From: Liquidambar formosana
Lineage: Eukaryota; Streptophyta; Magnoliopsida; Saxifragales; Altingiaceae
NCBI GenBank assembly: GCA_039720395.1
Contig: CM077833.1
Span: forward strand, 968,501 to 1,032,500
Direction of reading: 5' to 3'
Length of the DNA: 64,000 nt
Under the pieces are notes generated by a model that was not told the DNA's origin, did not search any database, and saw only the letters and a list, made by a program, of their open reading frames with translations. Shown here piece by piece: positions 22,135 to 33,460 of this stretch. Every line of letters begins with the position of its first letter. Position 1 is the stretch's first letter. Position numbers and translations under genes: made by a program.

Positions 22135-24190
22135 ATGTTAGTTCTGCTTCCACTTAGGTACTTAATCTGATGTGAATTTTGAATTCCGTGTAGAATCTAG
22201 TGGGAAGCAGAAGGCAGAGTAAAGGCGGATCAACCCTATAAATAGGGAATGGAGCAAACGTTGCTGCATTAGCTGTGGGGCTTGTTGCTTGACTCTACCT
22301 AATGGAGTAGTTTAGAAATAATAGTTGGCTATCTTTACATTCCAGAAGTTATTAGAAACATTAATTTTATTTCAGTTTTATCTAAACGAGGTTTTAGTTT
22401 GATTTAATAAATGTTTTCTATTAAATGAAGAGTTCATTACTTCTGTAGTTTATGTGGATGGCCTTAATTTTCTAAACTTTATTGCAAATATGAATTGCAA
22501 TGGAGCATGATAATTCTAAATTAAATGCTAATAAACCTAAGAGAACAAGATATACATAATGATGTATGTAGAAGTTTCTCTTACTTTACAACCTTTACCA
22601 ATGATTCATTCTAGGTTTGGATGTGTATACTTAATGAAGTACAAGTCTGAAACATTTGAAAGGTTCAAAGAATTCAGATATGAAGTAGAGAAACAAACCG
22701 GTAAAAGAATTAAAGCTCTTCGATGAGATCGGGGAGGCAAATATTTAACCGGTTAATTTTCAAATCAACTTGTTCAAATAGGCATTCAAATGGACATCTT
22801 TTGGAACACCATAACTTAATGGTGTGTCAAAAAGAAGGAAGAGGACCTTATTGGATATGGTCCGATCCATGATAAGTTACAACGACCTAATATTATCCTT
22901 GTTGGGATATGCCCTAGAAATTGCCACGTACTTGTGAAACAGAGTTCAAACCAAGGCTGTCCCTTAGAACCCATATGAGATATGAAAAGGGAAGCACTAA
23001 GCCTTAAGAATGTTAAGGTATGGGGATGCACTACATATGTAGAGACATATAATGCAACCAAATTGGAAATCAAGATAACTTAAATGTAGGTTTGTGTATT
23101 ATCCGAAAAGGAGTTTAGGATATCATATCTATCATCCTAATGAAAAAAAGTGTTTGTTAGTAAGTTTGCAATCTTTCTTGAAAAAGAGTTTATTCAAGAA
23201 GGAGGCAATAACAGGAAAATAGAACTCAAAGAGTTGTCTAATGAGACACAAACCAACATTGATGCAACCCCTGTCCCTGTTGAGACAGAACCAATTATTG
23301 TACCATGATTGTAAAAAGGGTTAGTGGGAGTGCGATCACATTTATGGTCCTATAAGTGAATGACGTTCTACTTATTAGGGAATAATGTAGAGACGTTGTC
23401 AAAAGTGAAAAATTGGTTTTTCACAAGAGTTTCTCCATAAAAGATTTGGAAGAAGCATCCTATATTTTGGGAATAGAAGTCTATAGAGATAGATCTTAAA
23501 GGATGCTAAGTCTCTCCCAATCGATGTACGTAGACAAGATTTTGAATGGGTTCAAAATGCATGATTTCAAGAGAAGTCTAATTCCTGTCAGACATGAAAT
23601 CAAGTTGTCTAAAAGCACATGCCATGCTGTGTACATTACCAGATATCAGTTTTGCTGTAAATGTTACGAGTAGATATCGGGTAAACCCAGATAAGGAACA
23701 CTGGGAAGCAGTCAAGGCTATCCTTAAGTTCTTGAGAAGAACTAAAGGACCTATGCCTTGCCTATGGAGAAAGAAACTTGAAATGGTTAGTAGAACGAAT
23801 ATAGATTTTAATCTGACGATGATGATAGGAGATCAACATCGAGGTATGTTCTCACCTTAAATGGTGGAGCTGTAAATTTGAGCGCATTGCTGCATGTTTG
23901 GATGAGTAAGTTCATTGCAGAACTAGGAGTGGTTCCTAACATTGAGAAGCCTTTACTATTGTTTTTGTGACAACAATAAGGTTAGTGCTCAAGACAAGGA
24001 TCCACGGTCTCATCAAAAGTCCAAACTTTAAGCGGCGATTCCAAGTGATTAGGGAGATCATTGGAAGAGATGACATATACATATAGAAGTTTAATACAAC
24101 AAAGAATAAAGAATACCCCTTCACTAAGGCTATAACCCAAGTGTGTTGGATCACCACCGACAGGATATGGGTTTGAGATACATGGTGGAT
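22135..24190 (+). pseudogene. Deleted copia pol remnant of element 2
   Basis: Scattered frames match element 1 Pol. The integrase tail is near 22620-22760, the post-integrase region near 23000-23290, and an RT remnant near 23330 where the YVDD box has become stop-V-N-D. RNase H pieces run about 23600-24190. Missing relative to element 1 are the protease active site, the integrase N-terminal half, most of RT (the text jumps from the post-integrase linker to the YVDD region) and the RNase H segment with the catalytic Glu. The same deletions are present in element 3. Confidence 0.88.
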
Positions 24191-24202
24191 TGGCTATAGT
24201 GC

Positions 24203-24213
24203 AAGTGGGAGAT
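24203..24213 (+). promoter_or_regulatory. Polypurine tract, copia element 2
   Basis: AAGTGGGAGAT directly abuts the 3' LTR. Confidence 0.9.
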
Positions 24214-25909
24214 TGTTAGGATTATGCCCTAGAGCCAATCATAGAGATGATTGTTTAGGGATTAGGAACAATTAATTGATTTCATTTATATATGTCACAT
24301 TTATTATTGATTTAATAAAAGGGCTTATTCTATTATGTTTATATGTATCATTTATATTTACATAATATGTCTATGGAGTTAGAGTTGAGAATATAAAATT
24401 ACAATGGGTTGTAATTTTGAGACTCTCAATATATCTCTGTACTAAACTCCTAAATCATTCCTAGTTGAAGGTTCACTATGATGGACAGTAATGAACCATA
24501 GGACTAGCACTTGTTAGGTTGACTCTATAGGAGGATAGCTAGTCTCAAGCTATTTGTGTGGAGACACTACAACCAACAAGTGGGTGCCTATTATAAGAAT
24601 AGGTACACTGAATGTGACCAAAGATATGAGATAAACTGAATGGAGTTTTAACCTGCCTGTCAATCAGTTTCTCATTGTTATAGTGGTACAAGTAATCCTT
24701 TGACTTGAGACACCATGGTTGTCTTATGCATGTAGCTTTAAAAGTTTGATAACACTAAGTGCAAATCCTATTCAGGGGTCTGTAAGGGTGTTCATTGGCC
24801 CTACTGCTATGTATGTGAAGGCATGTGAGTGATCAACAAGGAATCCATCACTCTCAGGAAAAAGGGAGTGAATGTCTCATATAGCATTCATTGAATATAA
24901 CTCATTAAACCCATGGGCCCATGGTAGAATGAATATGGAAAGGAGTTTCCATAAGTTCATCATTGAGTTGATATTAATGAATGAGTATAAAGTAATTGAA
25001 CTAGGGACTTGACAGACTTCCATGTCCTATTAGTTCAATTGGAGACATTGTGTTAATGGAAGGATGGAATTGTAACCTATAAACTATAACAGAAGGGTTC
25101 TTTGTAAATGACTATTCACCTCATTAAGGACCACACCATGAGCCATATGCTAGGTGTTACTCATGGTTAGTAGAAGCCCTAATTGATATAAATGAGTTAT
25201 AATCAATTAGGGAATTGAAAGGAGTTTCAATTAGACCCTTAATGGAAAGTGTTCCATTGTGCACAGCTTGTGCTATTCCTACTACTTGATGATGTGAACC
25301 CAATGGGTCACACACTGATCATGCTAAGAGAGCTTGATTGTCTATGAGAGAAAGGGTATAAGTGATTAAAGAAAAGTTCTTTAAGGGGCTAATTTGTATT
25401 TGATGCAAACTAGTGGGCCAATTGTGTAATTAAGAGTAATTACACAAATTCCACTAGGGTTAGGAATCCCCCTATGGCCAACCCTATTAATGGGCTATAT
25501 AATGCCCATTATGTGGGGATCACATGATGACAATTCATTCTCCCAAGGGCTGGCTGGAAAAATTACATCTCTCTCTCTCTCTCTCTCTTTCCCTCTTCTC
25601 CACCTCTAGCAATAACAAGGAAGAAGAAGGATAGGACATCAAGCTCTAGCTAGGTGTGGATACCGTTGGAGGCAGCACACTTGGGCTGCTCATTCACCGC
25701 TGTCCGGAGACAAAGCTTGGAGCAAAAAAGAGAAGACAAAGCTTGGAGCATAAAGGAGAAGACATTAATCAACTGTAAGTAATCCCAACTCTCTTGGTAG
25801 TTAGGGTTTATGTTTTTGTATTATGCATAATCGGATTCATGGGTTTGGGAATCGTAGGAAAATTTTAATTCCGCCGTTGTAGTTTTCCTCTCTAGTTCGA
25901 TTCCCAACA
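24214..25909 (+). repeat. 3' LTR of copia element 2
   Basis: 1696 bp, homologous to 12047-13733 with tens of differences by eye, so older than element 1. The inverted repeat around TATA is at 25498-25521. A CT microsatellite lies near 25569-25588. Confidence 0.95.
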
Positions 25910-25914
25910 CTTCC

Positions 25915-26839
25915 AAGTGACACCTTGTTGACAAATATTACGTCACATAAATATAAATTTCATTATTACCTCATTTACTAAATTATAATTATTACAATGC
26001 ATCATTGTTTGATATTAAATCACATATGTCAACTTATCAAAACAAAACAACTATCAAGTCAAGAAAATATGCTCCTCTATTCATATCTTCTCAACAGCTC
26101 ACAAATTTCCAGATCCTGAAAAATAATTTTTAATAAAAAGGTGAGCAAACCACGGCTCAGTGAGATAATTCATCCATGAATGCTTAACATTAGTATACAA
26201 CAACTCATCTTACATGTAACAACATCTATGCTTAACATTAGTATACAACAACTCATCTTACATATAACAGCATCTTTGTAACATCTCATACTACAATGAT
26301 GTTAATAGCACTTCTCAAAAGTTATGCCACTCAAGCATATAATATTTGCGCATACCTATGCCTCTGTTGCCTGCTGCAACCTGCAAAAACAATCATAGCA
26401 TACCTGTTTGCTCATACAGGATATACTATCTACGACCACAGCACACACCGCTCATCATGTGTGTATGCTATCCCACTGGCCTCTTGCCCTCAAAAATGGA
26501 GTAGCATATTAGTACACTAACTACAGGGCTTTCTCAACCGTCTCATCTCAACATCTCAACATTTCAATCTCAGTTACAAATATAAGCAACTTCACATAAA
26601 CATATCACATAATGATTTGATACATGCTTGTCTCTCGTCACAACATCTCAGTCTCAATCACAAATATAAGCATTCAACTTCACATAACATATCACTAAAT
26701 AACTTGATACATGTTTTGTATAAGCATTAATAATCATATCGTTCAACATATGGATGCTAATATCATGCACATGCACTAATTAATCTCAATAATATTTCAA
26801 TATCGAATTATGAATATGAATTATCATTCATATTATGCT
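25915..26839 (-). other. Older retroelement LTR-like background, segment 1
   Basis: Non-coding. On the minus strand it carries TGAGC/GCTCA (26142-26159), matching the position and form of a hairpin in the chromovirus LTRs at 27286-27301 and 61609-61623. This suggests the segment is part of a related chromovirus-type LTR in minus orientation. Rejoining 25915-26844, 29547-30776 and 37241-38823 gives one continuous older sequence. Confidence 0.5.
26181..26276. repeat. Two-copy 48-bp tandem repeat
   Basis: Copies begin TGCTTAACAT at 26181 and 26229 and are nearly identical. A second, looser duplication of about 85 bp (CAACATCTCA and TACAAATATAAGC words) follows at about 26558-26725. Confidence 0.85.
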
Positions 26840-27540
26840 CTACCTGTCACGACCCAAATTAATTAAGCCGTGATTAATAATAATAAACCAGCTTTTTCTT
26901 TAATAAATCCTTTGATAAAACATGGATGACACGTGTTAAAACCTCAATCATTTTTAAAAAATCTCGGCATGACCCATCCGTAGATAGGACATACCATCGT
27001 GAAAACCTGTTATGAAAATCCATACATAAAAATTTCCCGTCATCCATGGTGGTGGTATCATCCCATGCATCGCATTCCACATATACACAACCATAAGTAA
27101 TTAAAATTTCAACCCGGATTGAATTTACATTTACATTAACCCAATAGAAACCCAATTAATTACATATTCCTTCCCGTGAAAATACATTAACAATTAACTT
27201 AAAAGAATTCCACTAATAGCATCTCCCGCCCAAGATAGCATAACCAATCCCTGGATTATCTGAAAAGCATTTAAAATAATAGGCGTGAGTCCGACGACTC
27301 AGTAGATACAATTTGACATAGTAAACTATAGCAATGATATAAATAAAACCAATTATATCATTTAAAGCAAAATATACTAACCAAGTATATTACAAATACC
27401 AAAATAAGTTATAACCCATAACTTAAAATAAATAATGCATAATGCCCAATGCATGTGACTCATGCCCAATTTACATTAATCCATTTATTACCAACCACTC
27501 CCGCAGGAGTCTTCGCGCGGAAACGGAGGATTTAAACCCA

Positions 27541-27690
27541 ACCTCCAAGAGGACAACACAAGGGTTCCTACCTGGAACCGGAAAGTAGCCTCTGATTCGG
27601 GAACACAAGGGTTCCTACCTAGAACCGGAAAGTACCCCAGGACCAAAGGAATGGAAAACACCGCAAAGTCCCATTGACTGCAAGTAGTCC
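27541..27690 (-). repeat. Hairpin-bearing minisatellite in LTR G
   Basis: Units of about 50 bp contain stems GGTTCC (27563-27568)/GGAACC (27574-27579) and GGTTC (27610-27614)/GAACC (27622-27626), with a degenerate third unit. They are homologous to 61276-61430, where the stems have different sequences. Confidence 0.8.
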
Positions 27691-28836
27691 AATTCCAATG
27701 ACCCCTTTTAATGCAATACTTTTACCCAGTATTCATTAAGTCCATTTAATGCATGATTATGCCAACATGCAATGCGATAAACCATAAAATGATTTTATAA
27801 CCAAAATCATCTCCAAGGTATGCTATATAAGCCATAATCAAATAACTTCATAATTATACCCAAAATCATAATAACCATATGAATTCTCATAAATGATTAT
27901 AACCTTGAAATCATAATCGAAAACCTCAAATAAACAGGGAAGGTAACCATAAAATCTATACATCTATATTCTATAGGATGTATACAATTAACCAAACTTA
28001 TTAATAAACATAATTCCAATTTACGTTGACAAATACCCAAAGTTTTCCTTCAAGATTTATTCCATAAATCATTTATATACATATTCAAAGCCCATAAGTA
28101 CCAATTACTATGATAATATATACCATATTATCATGTCAATAGTTTAAACCTATGTAAATTGCACCTACCTCAACCGAAAGCGTGGAAAAATGTAACCTTT
28201 GATGCTGTGGGTATGAAGTCCAAGCCCTAGGATGCAAATGCACGCTCCCAATCCAAGCCCTAGCTTCCAAATGCCATGGATGATGTTGGTGACGGAGGTC
28301 CCAACTCCAAATCACCACCAAAACTCCCCAATATGCATGAATAAACCCATAAATGTAAGAATAAGATGGTAAACCAAACTAAATTACAAACCCTAACTCC
28401 AAAATGTGAGAAAATACCTCTAGAATGCAAAAGAGTTGGTGAGGATGACAATCCATACCAACACCCACGAAATCCAAGCTAAAATCGACGTGAACAAGCT
28501 TCAAGCTCCACCAAGAGGTTGGAGAATATGGATCCAACCATAATAATGCATTCCCAAGCCTCAAAGAGAGAGAAAAACCCAAATCCATAACCATACGCGC
28601 GTAGATCGGGCCAAAATACGCTAGATCCGAGCTTGCCGACGTCGGATCGAGGTCGCCGTGCTCCGGCGAGTCGCCGTCGAGCCTCCGCCCCATCTTCTCC
28701 TTCTCTCCCTCTCTCTCTCTCTCTCCATGACCAAAAATATTAGATTTGGTCTAAAAATCGTGGGGATGGGTTTTTATAAGGGGTGAGGGGCATTTGCGTC
28801 ATTTTACACAAAAAAATTTGCAAAAACCGCGATGCA

Positions 28837-28939
28837 CAATCGATCGTGGTCTGAAGGCACGATCGATCGTGAAAAACATAAGCCAAAACATGTTTCTGGG
28901 ACACCCACGATCGATCGTCCCCAAGGCACGATCGATCGT
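28837..28939. repeat. Cluster of GATCGATC palindromes in LTR G
   Basis: Perfect 12-bp palindromes ACGATCGATCGT lie at 28859-28870, 28907-28918 and 28928-28939, plus an imperfect copy near 28838-28848. The cluster sits just upstream (in sense) of the TATA box. Confidence 0.95.
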
Positions 28940-29546
28940 CCCTTGCTGAAATTGCCCAGTAACTCAGGCAATTGTGTATAAACCCACACAGTACACATCC
29001 CTGCCTTATTTTCATTAAAAACATTTAAGTAATTTTACTTTAAGTTATTTAATGGAAATAAGCAAATAACCCCCTCATTTGAATCCAAATAAAATATCAA
29101 AAAAATCAAATACCCAATATATCAAAATCTCATTTTCAAGTTTTAGTACAAAATCCGTCGCCCGACAGATTTTCCTAAAACAAACATGCGTGGAACCCAA
29201 TCCAAACATGCTAATAAAATCCCATAAAATCACCAATGTCTTATAATATTATAAACTCCCATTACCGCCAAAAATTATCCTTCAAAACGAAGATTTACGA
29301 AAATTCACTTTTTCCCAACACTTAGCCAAATTTCAGCAACTTAAACCCTTAAGTTGCAAATAAGGCTAAACGCACCCAAAAGATACTTAATGCACCAACA
29401 CAAGCATCAAAACACATCCAACATCATAATATCATACACATGTATTACCCATGCATGAAATCATTTGAAAAATCAAGGGATTAACTACGTTAACCATAGA
29501 TTAAACCCTTAATACCCTATTTAAAAATTACGGGTATTACACTACC

Positions 29547-30776
29547 ACCATTAACAATCTTAATCAAACTACTCAACATAAATCTAAAAGCCAAATATTC
29601 AGTTTGAGGAAATTTTAGAATTTTTCATAAGTTCAGGGGCTATATTGCAAATATAAAAATATGAGAATTATGATGACATCATAAAAATATTAATAAAAGT
29701 CCCTAAAGTGTTCTACTTCTCATAGAAATTGCATAGGTTCAAACAAAACTCAATTTGGAATCCATTTGAGTTATTTTTAGTAAGGAGGGGTAAAATGGTC
29801 ATTTTACATGTGAATAAAATAATACCCAAAATTAAAACATTCATTTTACTTTAAACATACTCTTATGTAAATTTTGTTGATATGAATCCAATGGTTCAAT
29901 TCGTAACTCAATCGGAATTCTATACACTTTGTTTGAGCTAGTCAAAGTTTAAAAACAAGCTACACAAAAGAGTTAAACTCTCCTAATTTTCGAAACCCAT
30001 GTTATCATACTCCTATGGTTACAAAATTATAAACATAAGTTTCTAGTATTTTTATAAAATTTTTAAAAATATTTTCAACACCTAATGAGGGCCTTACATG
30101 GCCAATTGCACTAGGGTACACGTGGCCTATGGTGCACACTGCCACACTCAATCACATACCCTTCTTCTTCCCCACGCAAGGCCAAATTGGGCTGCTGTTC
30201 ACAGTTTGTTTTCAAGATTTATCAAAACTCGAAAAATTCATAACTAATTCATTTCTTAACCTTTTTCGATGATTCAAAAGCCCATTTTTCTTAATATTTC
30301 TTGTAGAATATTATAAAAATATCAGAAAAATTAAACAAGTTACGAATTTGTACGGGTTTTCATATTTGTGTTTCCGGTTGTCCAATTTATTTCTCACAAC
30401 CTATAATATATTAAAGGCTAAGATTTATACAGAAGCTTCTCTATAGTATCATAAAACTATGGTAATAATTTCATAGAGTTTCATTTATTGTGCATAGAGA
30501 ACCAATCAAACAAAGTATGAGGGAAGCCATTGATGCTTCTTTGAAGCTCCAAAAATTATCCAAACATCAACCAATCCTCATGAAACTTTTAGAACCTATC
30601 CTATATCATTCAAAGATGAAAAATCTCACCTCAGGTTTGTAGAGAAATGCTTTGAAACTTTCTTGGTTTGAGCTCCCTTCTTTCTCCTTCTTTCTTTCTC
30701 TCTATTTCTTTCTTTTGTTACACTCTCTTAGCAGCTCATGTAGCACAAAAATGGGCTGAATATCAGTGTCACACCC
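29547..30776 (-). other. Older retroelement LTR-like background, segment 2
   Basis: AT-rich and non-coding, continuing segment 1 across the CTACC duplication. It ends in a pyrimidine-rich block (30670-30720). No gene is recognisable. The right edge ATCAG (30772-30776) is the target flank of family-L LTR A. Confidence 0.6.
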
Positions 30777-31473
30777 CATTTTTGTCACCTTAACTAGGAC
30801 ATATCATTTCATTTAGGATTTTGAGTTCTTTTCGAGTCTAGTCCTTTGCATTGAGTTTTTATCGCATTGAATATCATGTGTATAAATTTTGAAGTGATTT
30901 GGAGTTCATTTCGATAGTCAATAAGAACTTTTGCGACTTTAAGGGCATAATCGTCTTTTAAGCCGTATATTTTCCATTTGACCTTGAAATGAATCCCAAG
31001 CCATTCCTTCGAGTTCATATGAGTACATAGAGTCCATATATAGGGTCAATTTCATGAACTAATGGTTTAAGATCAATTCGGCTCATAACGGTTCGAGTTG
31101 GCTAAAAGACCCTTTCTTGGTTTGCTCAAATTAACTCATAAGACCCAACCAATTTTCTCTCATTTAACTTCAATTGGGCTTTATTTACATCCTAGGTATG
31201 TTTAAGAAGATCGAATTTCGATTGGGAAAGCATTTGGTTCGACCTTGTGTACAAACCCAGCTTAGCAACAGTGAGGCACCATGGTTAACCACCTTTGTAA
31301 AACCTAACCATGCACCCATGGTTAAGGATTTTTGTCCTAAAATGCTTAAAAATGTGTTCCCCTTCAAAACACGGTCGTTTTGGCTTTTATTTCGTCAAAA
31401 TCGAACTTAATTTGAACATTTTAGGACTTCTAAAGCGAGTAGGAGTCAAAACCGGAGTAAAATGGGGAGGACC

Positions 31474-31553
31474 CTCGGGTAACCGTCCGGGGCTGGACGG
31501 TCAGCCGTCCAAGCCCAGACGACTAACCATCCAGGCCTAGATGGTCACCCGAG
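31474..31553 (+). promoter_or_regulatory. Variable hairpin cassette, three modules (LTR A)
   Basis: 80 bp. Outer arms CTCGGGT/ACCCGAG enclose three self-complementary modules: ACCGTCC-loop-GGACGGT, then GCCGTCC with GACGACT, then ACCATCC-loop-GATGGT. It lies about 190 bp upstream of the TATA box. Confidence 0.85.
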
Positions 31554-32386
31554 AGACTTCGTCTTCAACTAAAATTTTGACTCTCTCTCCCTCTTTTGAC
31601 AGTTTCCTCTACCATTACAACTTGTTTTCTCTTAGGAGTGTGTAAATTTGAGTTGTTTGAGCACCAAGAAAGTCTCTGATAGCCTTAGGATCATTATTTA
31701 ATGAATTAATCTTAGCCATTGGTTGAGGAGGTCAGTTCTCTATATAAAGGACATGATATTCAGCACATAGGAGGAGGTTAATTGCACTTTACACTTAGAG
31801 AGAGAGGGAGCTATGAGTTTAGAGAGCTAGAAGGACATCAAGAAGAGGCTCTTCAACCCCAAGCAAGCAAGAGAACTGTGAACCACGGGTTTCGATCCGG
31901 GGGGAAGGAGAACCCTTCTTTTAAAAAGACTTGTAGAGATTTAAATTAATAAAAATCTGGTTTTTAAAAGGTTCACAAAAACATAACAAATAAGGAGTCG
32001 CCACCTCATTTTTAGGAAAAGAGGAAAACCATAAAAATAGTTTTTTAAAGAAAACCTTTGAAAACAAACCTCATGACTCCGATCAAGGAAAAACAGGTCT
32101 ATCAAAATAAGAGAGGATTCGGAGACTAAGTTACGATGTGGGAAGGTTCTAGGAAACATCCTATAGGAACCCACATCGCCCCAAAATGGGTCTCTGAATT
32201 TATATGGGCTATTTCAATCACTTCCTAATTAGTCACCATGCATATGCAAAGAATCATCCATAAATAATCCACATTCATCCATGAACATCCATAAAGTAGT
32301 AAACATCCATAAAGCATGTAAACATCCATGAACAAATACGAGAGATATGGAAAGCAGTAGAGAGATAGAGAGAATGAACAAACAAA

Positions 32387-32530
32387 TCCATCCTATCCAC
32401 TAGCAAATATGTGATGGATAAATGAATAAGCAAACAAATCCATCCTATCCACTAACAAATATGTGATGGATAAATGATCAAGCATGGGTCCATCCTATCC
32501 ACTAGCATATATGTGATGGACAAATGGGTA
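32387..32530. repeat. Three-copy 50-52-bp tandem repeat in LTR B
   Basis: Copies begin TCCATCCTATCCACTA at 32387, 32439 and 32489. Confidence 0.88.
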
Positions 32531-32769
32531 GAGAAAAAGAGAAAGAAAGAAAAGAAAGAAAAAGAAAACCTAGGATACTTAGTATCCTAGGGCGGACTTG
32601 AACATCAAATGAGCGCCTACGTACCTTACATACAAAGATGTAAGGATCAAAGTCCACGTAGTTCGATTGAGAAGGGGTTACTCCCTTTACAATGAACAAT
32701 AAACCCTAAGTTTCCATTAAAAGAAAAGAAGAGTTTGAAAAAGAAGAAGAGTTTCCTAAAAAGGAATTT

Positions 32770-33030
32770 GAGAAAAGATAGAATTTGAAAAGAGATAAAA
32801 CTCTTATCCAAAAAGAAGTTTGAGAAAAGTAGAATTCTAAAAGAGATAGAACTCTAATTCAAAAAGGAGTTTGAGAAAAGTAGAATCCTAAAAGAGATAG
32901 AACTCTAATTCAAAAAGGATTTTAAGAAAAGTAGAATTCTAAAAGAGATAGAACTCTAATTAAAACAAAAGTTTAAGAAAAGTAGAATTCTAAAAGAGAT
33001 AGAACTCTAATTAAAACAGAATTTTGAGAG
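32770..33030. repeat. Five-copy 51-bp minisatellite in LTR B
   Basis: Units containing AAAAGAGATAGAACTCTAAT begin near 32770, 32822, 32873, 32924 and 32975. The period is exactly 51 bp for the last four. Confidence 0.9.
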
Positions 33031-33127
33031 AGTTGGAAACTTAGGACTTCTAATTCAAAGTAAAGACAATAACCCGAGGGGGAGAAGAGAACAATTCATA
33101 CACAACTTACCATAAACCACTTACCAT

Positions 33128-33460
33128 ATGCAAATTATCCCGAAACATCGAGAAAACACCAATTAATCACCCCATGTATTCTATAGGGCAATTATTAAGC
33201 TCAAACCATTCATATTCATGCTCAAATCATCATTAGAAGACCTAATTCAAATCTGGACAGAATACTAAAGATGCATATAATGACCTAACACTCATGCAAA
33301 TCATCCTGAAACATCGAGAAATCACCAATTAATCACCCTATGTTTTCTATAAGGCAATTATTAAGCTCAAATCATTCATATTCATGCTCAAATCATCATT
33401 AGAAGAGCTAAATCAAATCTGGATAGAATACTAAACATGCATACAATGACCTAAAACTCA
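33128..33460. repeat. Two-copy 166-bp tandem duplication in LTR B
   Basis: Copies begin ATGCAAAT at 33128 and 33294 and differ at a modest number of positions. LTR C carries only one copy (around 40615-40765), so the duplication arose within the B lineage. Confidence 0.88.

Larger units (their letters stand above)
12047..25909 (+). mobile_element. Copia element 2: defective Ty1/copia element with nested insertions
   Basis: Plus orientation, with LTRs 12047-13733 and 24214-25909. A perfect duplication CTTCC lies at 12042-12046 and 25910-25914. The primer-binding site (13735-13747) and polypurine tract (24203-24213) are intact. The leader is interrupted by a solo LTR (16042-20338). Without that insertion the element is about 9.6 kb. 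Gag is frameshifted, and protease, integrase, RT and RNase H carry deletions also present in element 3. This points to a non-autonomous lineage copied in trans. Confidence 0.95.
26845..29541 (-). mobile_element. Solo chromovirus-type LTR G
   Basis: 2697 bp, with perfect CTACC duplications at 26840-26844 and 29542-29546. It is homologous to the chromovirus 3' LTR at 47599-62088: both end (sense) in TTAATTTGGGT(C/T)GTGA(C/T)A and share the GTGTTCCCGAAT minisatellite words. The sense TATA box TTATAAAAA is at about 28771-28779. It contains four GATCGATC palindromes (28837-28939), a stem-forming minisatellite (27541-27690) and hairpin TGAGTC/GACTCA (27286-27301). No coding. Confidence 0.93.

Noticed and set aside
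26296..26520. Short open frames such as 26296-26520, 28136-28693 and 36149-36415 as host genes
   Set aside because: They lie wholly inside LTRs or background repeats, are low-complexity or shadow frames, and show no domain, intron or homologous conservation.
28837..28939. GATCGATC cluster as a bacterial vector or linker contaminant
   Set aside because: A homologous cluster occurs at the same position in a second LTR of the family, in native context with the flanking sequence conserved.
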